Source: JAJPHI01 sp035541875
GTDB taxonomy: Bacteria > Desulfobacterota > Binatia > Binatales > Binataceae
Reading direction: 5' to 3'
DNA: 64,000 nucleotides
NCBI GenBank assembly: GCA_035541875.1
Contig: DATKML010000057.1
Location: forward strand, 36,745 to 100,744
In this document: in pieces, positions 1 to 9,009 of the stretch
Layout: each line of letters opens with the position of its first letter
Numbering within the stretch: the first letter of the stretch is position 1
The notes under the pieces: generated by a model
Told to the model about the DNA's origin: nothing
Database searches by the model: none
The model's input: the letters and a program-made list of their open reading frames with translations, nothing else
Made by a program: the position numbers and the translations under genes

Positions 1-1
1 G

Positions 2-1267
2 CTGTACTCGGGTGGCGGAGATATCGCGATGCGCCCGCGCGAGTTCTGCTTCCTGATGCTGATCATTGAGACGGGCCTGCTCGGCGCGCTGCTCGCGATC
101 GATCTGTTCCTCTTCTATGTCTTTTGGGAAGTGATGCTGGTGCCGATGTACTTTCTCATCGGCATTTGGGGTCACGGGCGCAAGCTCTACGCGACCTTCA
201 AGTTCGTGCTCTTCACGATGCTCGGATCGCTGCTGATGCTGGTCGCGATGCTTTATCTCGTAGGAGTAGCGCGTGCCCAGCTAGGCCACATCACCTTCGA
301 CCTCGCGAGCCTCTACAACGTCTCGCTCAGTCGCGTGGAGGCGCGCTGGCTGTTCGCCGGTTTCGCGATCGCCTTCGCGATTAAGGTGCCGATGTGGCCG
401 GTGCATACCTGGCTCCCGGACGCGCATACAGAAGCACCAACTGCAGGGTCGGTAATCCTTGCTGGTGTGATGCTCAAGATGGGCACCTACGGCTTTATCC
501 GCTTCGCGATTCCGCTTTTCCCGGGTGCGGCGGTAGAGGCTGCGCCGATCTTCCTTACCCTGGCAACGATCGGAATTATCTACGGCGCTCTGGTTGCGAT
601 GGTACAGCCGGACCTCAAGCGGCTGATCGCTTACTCCTCCGTGAGCCATCTGGGCTTCGTGATGCTCGGCATTTTCGCGCTCGACCCGCAAGGAGTCGAA
701 GGAGCGGTCTACCAGATGCTCAATCACGGTCTCTCGACCGGCGCGCTCTTCTTGCTGGTGGGCATGATCTACCTGCGACGTCATACGCGGGAAATCTCTG
801 AGTTTGGCGGTCTCTGGAAGAGTGTTCCGCTCTATGCCGCGGTTTTTATGTTCGCGATGCTGTCGGCGATCGGTCTGCCGGGCTTGAACGGCTTCGTTGG
901 CGAGTTCTTGATCCTTCTCGGAGCCTTCCTGGCTTCCAAAGTTATCGTTGCTTTCGCTGTGACCGGTGTAATTCTCGGCGCGCTCTACATGATGTGGGCT
1001 TACGAGCGCGTGATGTGGGGACCGATCACCCATACGGTTAATCAGACCCTTAAGGACTTGACCGGACGCGAGTTGGCTGTGATGGTGCCGCTGATTGCCC
1101 TGATGCTCCTGATGGGTCTCTATCCCAAGCCGCTGATTACGCGGATGGAACCGTCTGTGGCGGCGCTCCTCGATCGCGTGCATGCAGCGCAGGCGCAATT
1201 GGCTATTGAATCTCATACGAGGCTCGCGACGCTGTCGGGCCAAGCCGACCGGATTGCTACGAAATGA
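2..1267 (+). CDS. nuoM: NADH-quinone oxidoreductase subunit M (5' partial)
   Basis: Proton-pumping antiporter-like membrane subunit of respiratory complex I. The frame is open to the left edge of the window, so the N-terminal part (about 80-100 residues of a roughly 500-residue protein) is missing. The ATG at 29 lies inside the conserved core and is not the start. Counting from that ATG, the motif FWEVMLVPMY carries the conserved TM glutamate (E34), and K119 with VHTWLPDAH (H126) forms the channel signature of the Proton_antipo_M family. About ten further hydrophobic helices follow. The stop overlaps the nuoN start (ATGA), so the two genes are translationally coupled at the end of a nuo operon. 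Confidence 0.97.
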   Translation: MYSGGGDIAMRPREFCFLMLIIETGLLGALLAIDLFLFYVFWEVMLVPMYFLIGIWGHGRKLYATFKFVLFTMLGSLLMLVAMLYLVGVARAQLGHITFDLASLYNVSLSRVEARWLFAGFAIAFAIKVPMWPVHTWLPDAHTEAPTAGSVILAGVMLKMGTYGFIRFAIPLFPGAAVEAAPIFLTLATIGIIYGALVAMVQPDLKRLIAYSSVSHLGFVMLGIFALDPQGVEGAVYQMLNHGLSTGALFLLVGMIYLRRHTREISEFGGLWKSVPLYAAVFMFAMLSAIGLPGLNGFVGEFLILLGAFLASKVIVAFAVTGVILGALYMMWAYERVMWGPITHTVNQTLKDLTGRELAVMVPLIALMLLMGLYPKPLITRMEPSVAALLDRVHAAQAQLAIESHTRLATLSGQADRIATK

Positions 1268-2760
1268 CCCCCTTTAATTTAGCCGCCGTCGGATTTGATT
1301 GGTTACCTGTTACCCCGCTCATAATCATCGCGCTGGGCGCGATGGTCGTGCTGCTTGCCGGAGTACGGATCAAAGACGAAGACAGCGCGGGGATGGGCTT
1401 TCTCACGCTGGTGACCCTGTTGGCGGCGCTAATCGGGGTGCTGTTTACCTTTGGCGAGAATCGTTCAAGCTTCGGCGGCGCGTTGATGATCGATGACTAC
1501 GCCGGGTTTTTCGAGGTAGCGATTATCGTGGCGACTGCCCTGACAGTCGCGATGTCGATCCAATACGCGGCCGACGCCGAGTTGGCTGGTGCCGAGTACT
1601 ACGGCCTGATGCTCTTTGCTGTGATGGGCATGATGCTCATGGCCGCGGCCGGTGATCTGATTATCGTCTTTCTTGGCTTGGAGACGATGTCGATCGCGGT
1701 CTATCCGATGGTGGGTCTCCTTCGCCGTGAGGCGCGATCGAGCGAAGGCGCGATGAAGTATTTTCTGCTCGGCGCTTTTTCAACCGGCTTTCTGCTCTAC
1801 GGAATCGCGCTGATCTACGGCGCAACCGGAACGATTCGTCTCGAGCCTCTCCGTGCGCTGCTGGCGAGCAACCCGGTGGCGAACACCTATCTGATTCTCG
1901 GACTCGGCATGATCCTGATCGGGTTCGGCTTCAAAGTCGCGGCGGTGCCGTTCCATATGTGGACGCCCGATGCTTACGAGGGAGCTCCGACGCCGGTAAC
2001 GGCCTTCATGGCAGTGGGGGTCAAACTCGCTGCCTTCGCCGCCTTTGCCCGGATCTTCCTGGTCTATCTCGGACCGCTGAGCGGCTATTGGACTGGCGCG
2101 TTGTGGCTCGTCGCGGTCCTGACGATGACGATCGGCAACGTCGTCGCGTTGGTGCAATCGAATATCAAGCGGATGCTCGCCTATTCCGCGATCGCCCACG
2201 CGGGTTACGTGATTGTCGGAATGGCAGCCGCCCCGACGCAGTCAGCGGGCGCAGCATTGCTCTACTACCTTGTGGCCTATGCGGTGACGAGTCTTGGAGC
2301 CTTTGCGGTGGTGATTGCGCTGGAGCGAATCGGTGAGCCCGCGCTGATCAGCGACTATCGCGGATTATCGGTGCGCTACCCGGGTCTCGCTGCGGCGATG
2401 ACGCTGTTTATGCTATCGCTGGCTGGCGTACCACCACTAGCTGGGTTTGTCGGAAAGTTCTATATCTTCTCGGCTGCGGTGGATGCGGGTCTCGTGTGGC
2501 TGGTCGTAATCGCGGTTCTGAACAGCGTGATCTCCGCCTACTACTACATCCGCGTGATCGTCGCGATATACATGCAGGAAGGCGACGTTGCGATCAAACC
2601 TTTGAGCGCCCGTCCCGGGTTGCTGTTGAGCGTTGCGGTTGCAGCAATTCTGGTAGTGCTTGTCGGATTGATGCCGCAGCCGTATATGACGGCGGCGACC
2701 AACGCCTTCGCCTCGGCGATGGGCCGTCCCGCGCCACACGCTCTCGCTCAGGCCCGCTAA
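1264..2760 (+). CDS. nuoN: NADH-quinone oxidoreductase subunit N
   Basis: Third antiporter-like membrane subunit of complex I. It has 498 residues, normal for NuoN, and about 14 hydrophobic segments. The conserved region with KVAAVPFHMWTPDAYEGAP near residue 225 holds the channel lysine and the family signature; a second conserved block around VALVQSNIKRMLAYSAIAHAG follows near residue 300. The start overlaps the nuoM stop by 4 nt. No nuo gene follows, as expected where N closes the operon. Confidence 0.97.
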   Translation: MTPFNLAAVGFDWLPVTPLIIIALGAMVVLLAGVRIKDEDSAGMGFLTLVTLLAALIGVLFTFGENRSSFGGALMIDDYAGFFEVAIIVATALTVAMSIQYAADAELAGAEYYGLMLFAVMGMMLMAAAGDLIIVFLGLETMSIAVYPMVGLLRREARSSEGAMKYFLLGAFSTGFLLYGIALIYGATGTIRLEPLRALLASNPVANTYLILGLGMILIGFGFKVAAVPFHMWTPDAYEGAPTPVTAFMAVGVKLAAFAAFARIFLVYLGPLSGYWTGALWLVAVLTMTIGNVVALVQSNIKRMLAYSAIAHAGYVIVGMAAAPTQSAGAALLYYLVAYAVTSLGAFAVVIALERIGEPALISDYRGLSVRYPGLAAAMTLFMLSLAGVPPLAGFVGKFYIFSAAVDAGLVWLVVIAVLNSVISAYYYIRVIVAIYMQEGDVAIKPLSARPGLLLSVAVAAILVVLVGLMPQPYMTAATNAFASAMGRPAPHALAQAR

Positions 2761-2792
2761 CGGGCGAACTCGATCTCAGTTAAGCGAGACGC

Positions 2793-3047
2793 TCATTCGC
2801 GCGAGGGCCAAGCTTCCTCGTTCTCGCGTTCTACGGCTCGTCTCGGTGGTTTCACCACCCGATAATCCAGACCCATCAGGCGGCGAGCACTCTCAATCAG
2901 CCACCAGAAGGTTGAAGATCGCTCCTCCATACGAGCCATGTCCATCTCGTGCTCGACCACTCGCGGATGCCAGTGATTCTCCGAGCCGGCCGAAAAGTCT
3001 CTCGCTGCTTTTCTGCGCGGAATACTAAAGCTGCGCCGCACCGCCAC
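2793..3047 (-). CDS. possible small hypothetical protein
   Basis: This is a weak candidate in the 505-base stretch between nuoN and the small lipoprotein gene. The frame is open for 84 codons from a GTG at 3047, preceded by a purine-rich GGGAGGAGAGGGG. The product is charged, with a plausible helical stretch (EHEMDMARMEER, then FWWLIESARRLMGLDYRVV). No family is recognised. It may be a non-coding open frame in GC-rich DNA; I see no other structure in this stretch. Confidence 0.3.
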   Translation of the reverse strand: MAVRRSFSIPRRKAARDFSAGSENHWHPRVVEHEMDMARMEERSSTFWWLIESARRLMGLDYRVVKPPRRAVERENEEAWPSRE

Positions 3048-3265
3048 AACCCCTCTCCTCCCAACCATACGGCTTGCAGCCCATGATCTTTACACGCGAT
3101 CAGGCGCAAAGCAAAATCTTGTCTTGGAGAGGAGCGGATTGCGGTGAAGAGTAAGTTTCACGCGCCGTGTACACTCATCGCAATCCTTGAAGTCACGATT
3201 TGCGTAAAGTATTCTAGCGCCGAATCCGACATACGTCTGGTCCGCAGGATACGAAGGAGAAAGTG

Positions 3266-3487
3266 ATGCGCAAGTACCTGGTTCTGGCCCTTGTTCCGAT
3301 GTTCTTTGCTGTGACGGCCTGCCAAAAGGGCGAAGAGACGCCGGCTCCCGAAGCCTCGGCTCCAGCCGCCGCTGCGTCGGAAGCAGCTCCAGCAGCGTCT
3401 GAAGCAGCAAGCCCTGCTGCAAGCGAAGCAGCCAGCCCCGCCGCGAGTGATGCCGGCAGCCCGGCCGCGTCGCCCGCTGCATCCTAA
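3266..3487 (+). CDS. small Ala/Pro/Ser-rich lipoprotein
   Basis: A 73-residue predicted lipoprotein. The ATG at 3266 is chosen over the in-frame GTG at 3263 because AAGGAGA (3254-3260) sits 5 nt upstream of it. The N-terminus is MRKYLVLALVPMFF followed by a lipobox ending AVTAC, with the lipidated cysteine at residue 19. The mature part is almost entirely Ala, Ser, Pro and Glu, with an imperfect repeat SEAASPAA. No fold or function is recognised; it may be a flexible envelope-tethered peptide. The composition resembles the exported protein at 9936-10199 and the linker of the TPR-SH3 lipoprotein at 35375-36313. A strong hairpin follows the stop. Confidence 0.8.
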   Translation: MRKYLVLALVPMFFAVTACQKGEETPAPEASAPAAAASEAAPAASEAASPAASEAASPAASDAGSPAASPAAS

Positions 3488-3504
3488 GCAGCCTGTATCT
3501 GTGC

Positions 3505-3553
3505 TCATCGCCACGCGCACTGATCGTGCTCGACCGGTGCGCGTGGCAGATGA
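3505..3553 (+). terminator. strong hairpin after the small lipoprotein gene
   Basis: CCACGCGCAC (3511-3520) and GTGCGCGTGG (3537-3546) form a perfect 10-bp stem with a 16-nt loop. An outer stem TCATC (3505-3509)/GATGA (3549-3553) extends it across a small internal bulge. It begins 17 nt after the stop codon. There is no U-tract on either strand, so it may be a Rho-independent-like pause or an mRNA 3' stabiliser. Confidence 0.45.
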
Positions 3554-3680
3554 CTTACCTTGATGTAGGAGCTATCAGGGCTTCGACACCAATGTTCCCA
3601 ATTCGCTTGATTTCCCGCCGGTGTAACGCGGCAAAGCGACTAGCCTGTAGCGACCTCTCACGCCTAGTACTAATAAAGGA

Positions 3681-5123
3681 ATGAGCGAACCGGCCCGGTT
3701 GAAAGCCGGACTGTCTTTGTTTGATGCAGCAGCGATCGTTGCAGGCTCGATGATCGGCTCTGGTATCTTCATCGTTTCGGCCGATATCACTCGACAAACC
3801 GGGTCGCCCGCTGCGTTGCTGCTGGTCTGGATCGTCAGCGGCTTGATGACGATAGTTGGCGCGCTTGCTTACGGAGAGTTAGCAGCAATGCTGCCGCACG
3901 CAGGCGGCCAATATGTATTCCTGCGCGAGGCGTATGGCGAGCCGATCGCCTTCTCCTTCGGCTGGGCGCTTTTACTGGTTATCCAAACCGGCACGATAGC
4001 CGCCGTCGCTGTCGCCTTCGCTCGTTTCGCGGCGGTATTCTGTCCCACGATCGGGCCGCAGGTCTTGCTGGGTAACGAGAGTTTCGGCCTCTCATACGAG
4101 CGACTGGTCGCAATCGCAGTGATTCTCCTGCTGACGGCCGTTAATCTGCGTGGCCTCGATTACGGCAAGCTCGTGCAGAACCTCTTTACCGGCACCAAAA
4201 TTCTCTCGCTTTTGCTGATCGTTTTGGTGGGATGTTTCCTGTGGCCAAATCGCTTTGCGATCCAAATGAACTTCGGCACCGGCGCAGGATTCTTCGGTGA
4301 TCGACCGCTCTCCATAGGCTGGGCTGCGGCGTTTGGTGCCGCGATGGTTGGGGGACTCTTCTCTGCCGATGCGTGGGGGAGCGTGACTTTCGCCGCGTCC
4401 GAAGTGCGCGAGCCGGGACGCAATCTGCCCAAGGCTCTCGCGCTGGGTGCAGGGGTCGTCGTGATCCTCTACGTGCTCACCAATATTGCTTATTTGTGCG
4501 AGTTGCCGGCGATGAGCCAACCGAGTCTGATCGATCACGGAGGCGGAGGGATTTTCGCGCACGGTATCGCGAACGCACAGGGTGATCGGGTCGGCACCGC
4601 CGCGATGCGCGTGGTGTTTGGGCACGCAGGGGCGACCGTCATGGCGCTGCTCGTGATGGTCTCGACCTTCGGGTGCGCCAATGGACTGATTCTCACAGGC
4701 GCGCGGGTTATCTACGCGATGGCGTGCGATGGGCTTTTCTTTGCCATGACGAAGCAATTGAATGCGGCCTCGGTGCCTGCGCCCGCGTTGCTGATACAGG
4801 CCGGATGGGCCGCACTACTGACAGTATCAGGGACCTACTCGGAGCTTCTCGACTACGTAATCTTCGCGCAATTGCTCTTCTATGTCTTAACGGTAGGGGC
4901 AGTCTTTATCCTGCGGTTCCGCTTGCCGGAAGCGCCGCGGCCGTATCGGGCTTGGGGTTATCCTTGGGCGCCGACGGCTTATATCATTGCCGCCGGCGCC
5001 CTCATGATTGATCTACTTATCGTGCGGCCACACTATACATGGCCGGGTTTGATCATCGCGCTAAGTGCATTGCCGGTATATGCGATGACCGTGTATCGGC
5101 GCGGTTCTCAAGCGCTGGACTAG
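3681..5123 (+). CDS. APC superfamily amino acid permease
   Basis: Cytoplasmic-membrane transporter of 480 residues with about 12 hydrophobic helices. The first helix contains the APC hallmark GSMIGSGIFI (residues about 22-31), the glycine-rich unwound segment that binds the substrate backbone. The pattern resembles the LAT/CAT-like amino acid exchangers, with PHAGGQYVFLREAYG in TM2. The substrate cannot be deduced. The start ATG is preceded directly by AAAGGA, an unusually short spacing, but no better start is visible. The 3' end converges on the SnoaL-like gene with 3 nt between them. Confidence 0.9.
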   Translation: MSEPARLKAGLSLFDAAAIVAGSMIGSGIFIVSADITRQTGSPAALLLVWIVSGLMTIVGALAYGELAAMLPHAGGQYVFLREAYGEPIAFSFGWALLLVIQTGTIAAVAVAFARFAAVFCPTIGPQVLLGNESFGLSYERLVAIAVILLLTAVNLRGLDYGKLVQNLFTGTKILSLLLIVLVGCFLWPNRFAIQMNFGTGAGFFGDRPLSIGWAAAFGAAMVGGLFSADAWGSVTFAASEVREPGRNLPKALALGAGVVVILYVLTNIAYLCELPAMSQPSLIDHGGGGIFAHGIANAQGDRVGTAAMRVVFGHAGATVMALLVMVSTFGCANGLILTGARVIYAMACDGLFFAMTKQLNAASVPAPALLIQAGWAALLTVSGTYSELLDYVIFAQLLFYVLTVGAVFILRFRLPEAPRPYRAWGYPWAPTAYIIAAGALMIDLLIVRPHYTWPGLIIALSALPVYAMTVYRRGSQALD

Positions 5124-5126
5124 AGG

Positions 5127-5522
5127 CTAGGCGCTGAGTTCCTTGACCTTCTGCGTATCGACGTATTCACGAACACGCCGAATCTTGCCCTCTTCGACCT
5201 CGAACACAAAGCAGTATTGATTGTCGTAATCGCGGCCGTTGAAGAGCTTGCCGCGATTCGTCATCTCGATCAGCACTGTGTTGCCGTCACCGTAGATGCG
5301 GTGAATCTCGCTCTTCAGTCCGCCCGGGAACATCTTCGCGGCGCCACGCGCGAAATTCAGAATCTCGGCTTTTCCTTGACGTAGCCCCGAGAGGTTGGGC
5401 AGATTGCCTGGAATCAGCCAACTGATCTCATCGGAGAGCAAGGCGAAGGCAGCCTTGATATCGCCCTTGCTGAAGGCATTCCAGAAGTTGGTTACCAGCT
5501 CTTTATTTGCTTCGACGCTCAT
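5127..5522 (-). CDS. SnoaL/NTF2-fold ketosteroid isomerase-like protein
   Basis: A 131-residue single-domain protein of the NTF2/SnoaL superfamily. The pattern is typical: NFWNAFSKGDIKAAFALLSDEISW (helices plus first strand), a hydrophobic pocket, and a C-terminal sheet ending VFEVEEGKIRRVREYVDT. Members act as isomerases, dehydratases or small-ligand binders; the reaction is not predictable here. It lies 39 nt downstream of the iron alcohol dehydrogenase gene on the same strand, so the two are probably co-transcribed. Confidence 0.85.
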   Translation of the reverse strand: MSVEANKELVTNFWNAFSKGDIKAAFALLSDEISWLIPGNLPNLSGLRQGKAEILNFARGAAKMFPGGLKSEIHRIYGDGNTVLIEMTNRGKLFNGRDYDNQYCFVFEVEEGKIRRVREYVDTQKVKELSA

Positions 5523-5561
5523 GGGTTTCCTCCTGAACGATCTCTAGGGCGGAACGGCTCC

Positions 5562-6749
5562 TTAGCTGTAAGCCGTTTCGAGCAGCGACACGATCTCTTC
5601 GTGTGTGACCGGACGATCAACCACCTTCGAGCGCTCGACTTCGTCCAGTACCGTCGCGGCGATTTGCGTAATCTCGCCGCGCGGAACGTTCGCTTCCTTG
5701 AGGGAGTGCGGCACATCGAATTGCGCGACGAACTGCGCGACGCGATCAGCACATTCCAAAGCCGCGTTGCGCGCATTGTCGGCGCTATAGCGTACGCCTA
5801 GACCTTCTGCGATCGGACCGAAGCGCTGCGGGGCGATATCGGCCATGAAGCGCATCACGTGGGGCAGGGTGATGCATGAAGTAACGCCGTGAGGCACATC
5901 CCACTTCGGTCCAATCTGATGGCCCAGCGCGTGCGAGATGCCGAATCGTGTATTCAGGCCACCGAAAATCGAGAGCCACGCTGCCATCTGACAGAACCCG
6001 CGATGAGCGATGCTCTCTTCGCCGCGCGTCTTGATCGAGGCTGGCAGATGCTCCACCAGTAACTGGATCGCTTTAGTCGCGAGCGTGCTGGCGATGAGCT
6101 GATGGCGAATCGAGTAGATCGCCTCCACTGCGTGATCGAACGCGCGCATTCCGGTTGCGGTCCAGAGCCAGTCGGGGGTTTCAACCGTAAGCGTTGGATC
6201 GTTGATAACTGTGCGCGGCTGGAGGCGAGGATCGACCACGGCGCCCTTTACTAAACTGGATTCGTTGGTGACACCGCCGACAGGAGTGTACTCGCCCGCC
6301 GAAAGCGTGGTCGGCACAGCGATCTCGACCAGATCGCGTCCGTCCGCACCGGAGCTGGTAGGGTTGAAATCGATGTGATGAGCCCCGGCGCCCGGATCAC
6401 GGCCAGTCAAGATGGATGCCGCGGCGACCTTAGAAGTATCGATTGGGCTGCCGCCGCCGAAGCTGATGAGGCAATCGCCGTCGACCCGTTTGATTTCGTT
6501 AATCAGCTCGACCACCGTGCTCAGCGGCACATGTTGGCGCGCTCCCTTATAGACGGCCGCACAACGCGAGCCGAGCGCGCCTGTAACCTTGTCGAGCAGC
6601 TTTGACCCACCGAGCGTCTTGCCGGTGACAACGACTGCTCGGCTCAAACCACGCTTTTCAAGCTCTTTGCCCAGAGCCTCGATCTTGCCTGGTCCAAAGA
6701 TGACCCGTTCGAGTCGGGTGAAATTAAATTCGCCGGATGGTGCATCCAA
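5562..6749 (-). CDS. iron-containing alcohol dehydrogenase / maleylacetate reductase-like
   Basis: NAD(P)-dependent dehydrogenase of the Fe-ADH family, 395 residues from the start chosen here. The N-terminus FNFTRLERVIFGPG is typical, GGGSPIDTSKV is the dinucleotide-binding motif, and the metal-ligand region is FGISHALGHQIG followed by VPHGVTSCITLPHV. The TTG start at 6749 is preferred because AGGAGGA (6764-6758) lies 8 nt upstream. An in-frame ATG at 6803 would add 18 residues with no family-like sequence. The substrate could be maleylacetate or a small alcohol; the subfamily cannot be fixed by eye. The SnoaL-like gene follows in the same direction. Confidence 0.92.
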   Translation of the reverse strand: MDAPSGEFNFTRLERVIFGPGKIEALGKELEKRGLSRAVVVTGKTLGGSKLLDKVTGALGSRCAAVYKGARQHVPLSTVVELINEIKRVDGDCLISFGGGSPIDTSKVAAASILTGRDPGAGAHHIDFNPTSSGADGRDLVEIAVPTTLSAGEYTPVGGVTNESSLVKGAVVDPRLQPRTVINDPTLTVETPDWLWTATGMRAFDHAVEAIYSIRHQLIASTLATKAIQLLVEHLPASIKTRGEESIAHRGFCQMAAWLSIFGGLNTRFGISHALGHQIGPKWDVPHGVTSCITLPHVMRFMADIAPQRFGPIAEGLGVRYSADNARNAALECADRVAQFVAQFDVPHSLKEANVPRGEITQIAATVLDEVERSKVVDRPVTHEEIVSLLETAYS

Positions 6750-6816
6750 TGGGGTAATCCTCCTGCAGACCCGGCCATCGCCCGCGATGTTAGTCGCGAG
6801 CAATTCGGCGGTTCTG

Positions 6817-7707
6817 TCAGGGATTGATTACCACGAGAGTGCCGACCGGCAGAAGCCTCGCCATCTCCTCGATATCGGGGTTATCGACGGAGATACATCC
6901 CAAGGTCCAATTGACGTCGCGGACGTTCAGCGCCGGGCTATCGGTGCCGTGGATACCGACCTGGCCACCTTCGCGAGCGCCCGCCGAAATCTCGTGCGAT
7001 GCCTTTAATGCTGCGAAACGCTCCTGGTCTGCGCCGTTGGGATAGTTGAGCTTGAGGAACCAATCGAAGCGCGAGCTGCGGCGTTTCTCAGTTATCAGAT
7101 AGGATCCTTCGGGCGTGCGCGTATCACCTTCCATGAGCTTGGCCCCAGTCCATCGGCTGCGCCCGAATACTGCGTGATAGACCTTGAAGAGGTAGCCTTT
7201 GAAATAGAGTTCAGTCCGATGGCGTCCCTTGAAAACATGCAGAGACCAGTTCATCGGATTGCTCTGCTCATCATCCGCTGCCTGATAGAAGGCCTTTTGC
7301 CCCGCTGCGGTTTCGTCCGCATGTTTGGTCGGTACGATGAGTGCCACCGGTCGCACGCTCCCGGGTGTGGATGCTGCCGCGGTGGGAGCATCCGCCGGTG
7401 TACTGCAGATAGCCGCTGCGGCGGACGGACTCGCAGCTGGGGTAACCGGGGCTTTGATGCTTATAGCAGCGGTTTTTACTGGTGCTGCGGGTTTCGAGGG
7501 ATTCGCGGCGGCAGAACTACTTGTTTTCGAGCCGATCGCAATCGCAGCATCGATTGTTAGGGGAACTGGTGTCGTCGAAGCAACCTGAGACGGGGTCCGC
7601 GCCGTCGTAGTAGCAGCGGAGGCTAAGCTCTGTGCCGCTGCGGACGATGTAACCCCCCACACCGCTATCGCCACGGCGGCCGCTAAAGTTGAATCGATTC
7701 TGCGCAT
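6817..7707 (-). CDS. L,D-transpeptidase (YkuD domain)
   Basis: Predicted periplasmic peptidoglycan cross-linking enzyme of 296 residues. It has an N-terminal signal peptide (residues about 1-25), a long low-complexity Ala/Pro/Thr/Ser linker to about residue 125, and a C-terminal YkuD domain. The catalytic motif is HGT (H253) followed by LGCIS with the nucleophile C271. The terminal VGTLVVI strand is also typical. The family forms 3-3 cross-links or attaches lipoproteins to peptidoglycan; which applies here is unknown. It is divergent from the flavin-reductase gene at 7790. Confidence 0.92.
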   Translation of the reverse strand: MRRIDSTLAAAVAIAVWGVTSSAAAQSLASAATTTARTPSQVASTTPVPLTIDAAIAIGSKTSSSAAANPSKPAAPVKTAAISIKAPVTPAASPSAAAAICSTPADAPTAAASTPGSVRPVALIVPTKHADETAAGQKAFYQAADDEQSNPMNWSLHVFKGRHRTELYFKGYLFKVYHAVFGRSRWTGAKLMEGDTRTPEGSYLITEKRRSSRFDWFLKLNYPNGADQERFAALKASHEISAGAREGGQVGIHGTDSPALNVRDVNWTLGCISVDNPDIEEMARLLPVGTLVVINP

Positions 7708-7789
7708 CCCGTCACTCCCTCATCCACCAATCTGTTATTTTGCGAGGCGATCTTTGCTGCGTCAATTGGAGACGCTGGGAGTGTTTCCT

Positions 7790-8320
7790 ATGGAAACGAA
7801 GAGGACACTGAGCCCTGAAGTCGCTGAAAGCTTGGCCGCTCTGACGACGGGAATCTACGTTCTGACGGTTGCTGATGGAGAGCGCGTCCACGGGATGTCC
7901 TCGTCATGGGTGACTCAGGTCTCCGGCGATCCGCCGCTCTTCAGCGCAGCCGTCGATCGTCAGCATTTCTCCCACGGCATCATCGCCAAAACGGGAGCAT
8001 TTGCCCTCAATGTTGTCGGTCGCGAAGGTCGAGAACTGGAAGATTACTTCTACTCTGCGCGTGGTCGCCGGCCGGACAATCTGGCCGCTGTCGAATATCA
8101 GCGATCACCTCAATTAGGCCTGCCTTGGCTAAAGCGGGCAATGATTTCGATCGAAGCCCGCGTAGTGAGTTCTCACGAGGCTGGTGACCATACCATCTTT
8201 GTTGTTGCGCCGGTTGGGGTCAGGGCCCGCGGGAGTGATCTTCCACTGACCTCGCTCGATCTCGACTACGTATATCTCGGAGGCAAAACGTTGATGGCGC
8301 GAAACCGTGCTGGCGGCTAA
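7790..8320 (+). CDS. flavin reductase-like FMN-binding split-barrel protein
   Basis: A 176-residue protein of the flavin reductase-like domain family. The pattern SLAALTTGIYVLTVADGERVHGM, then SSSWVTQVSGDPPLFSAAV, and a late GDHTIFVVAPVG is characteristic of FMN-binding split barrels. The ATG at 7790 is preferred to an upstream TTG at 7754 because GGGAG (7777-7781) lies 8 nt before it. It may supply reduced flavin or bind FMN/F420. A second member of the family is 86 nt downstream, so the pair may form a short operon. Confidence 0.85.
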   Translation: METKRTLSPEVAESLAALTTGIYVLTVADGERVHGMSSSWVTQVSGDPPLFSAAVDRQHFSHGIIAKTGAFALNVVGREGRELEDYFYSARGRRPDNLAAVEYQRSPQLGLPWLKRAMISIEARVVSSHEAGDHTIFVVAPVGVRARGSDLPLTSLDLDYVYLGGKTLMARNRAGG

Positions 8321-8406
8321 CGGCGGGATTCCGTATATCGAAAAGCTGGTTTGACCCACGCCAAAAGCCTCTGATAGCATCCGCGCGCAGACGGAGAGCG
8401 GGAACT

Positions 8407-8883
8407 ATGCCGATTGACCGTAATGAACTGCGTCGAGTGATGGGTCATTTCGCCACCGGGGTGACGATCATAACGACCGTGTCCAAAGATGGGATCCCGA
8501 CCGGGCTCACCGCGAACGCCTTTACCTCAGTCTCGCTCGATCCGCCATTGTTGCTGATCTCCGTCGACAAGAAGGCCGAGAGCTATCCGAATTTCGAGGC
8601 CAGCAAGGTCTTCACGGTTAATTTCCTCAACGAGGAACAGGAAGCCCTGTCGCGCAAATTTGCCGTCAGCGGTGGCGATAAGTTTCAGGGTGTCGCCTAC
8701 CATACCGGCGCCAATGGCGTCCCTATTCTGGACGGTGTCCTCGCATACCTTGAGTGCAAGCTGTGGGCAGCCTACGAGGGCGGCGACCACACCCTCTTCC
8801 TGGGTCTTATTGAACAGGCCGAAACGCGCGAGGCCAAACCGCTGGTCTTTTACCGCGGCGGCTATCGCACTATCGGCGACTGA
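8407..8883 (+). CDS. flavin reductase family protein
   Basis: A 158-residue flavin reductase (HpaC/NTAB-like) domain protein. Conserved elements are RRVMGHFATGVTIITT at the N-terminus, GLTANAFTSVSLDPPLLL, which contacts the flavin, VNFLNEEQEALSRKFA, and the C-terminal GGDHTLFLG. Such proteins give reduced FMN/FAD to a partner monooxygenase using NAD(P)H. No monooxygenase is adjacent; the two luciferase-like proteins about 11-13 kb away are possible but unproven partners. It is more canonical than its upstream paralogue. Confidence 0.92.
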   Translation: MPIDRNELRRVMGHFATGVTIITTVSKDGIPTGLTANAFTSVSLDPPLLLISVDKKAESYPNFEASKVFTVNFLNEEQEALSRKFAVSGGDKFQGVAYHTGANGVPILDGVLAYLECKLWAAYEGGDHTLFLGLIEQAETREAKPLVFYRGGYRTIGD

Positions 8884-9009
8884 CGATTACACTCCCCAAT
8901 CTCCTGCTGATGAAAGAGACTACGCTGTGGCGTCAGCTGGGTAGTCGGGCGCGCCATCTATCCTAGTGCCTGACTCACTGAACTGGAGCTGAAAGAGGGG
9001 GACGTGGAA

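Noticed and set aside
281..1243. A 320-codon open frame antisense to nuoM
   Set aside because: The translation lacks hydrophobic structure or motifs and is explained by the codon usage of nuoM on the other strand.
4092..4757. A 221-codon open frame antisense to the APC permease
   Set aside because: The composition (many His, Arg and Glu) and the lack of any motif indicate a shadow of the transporter gene.
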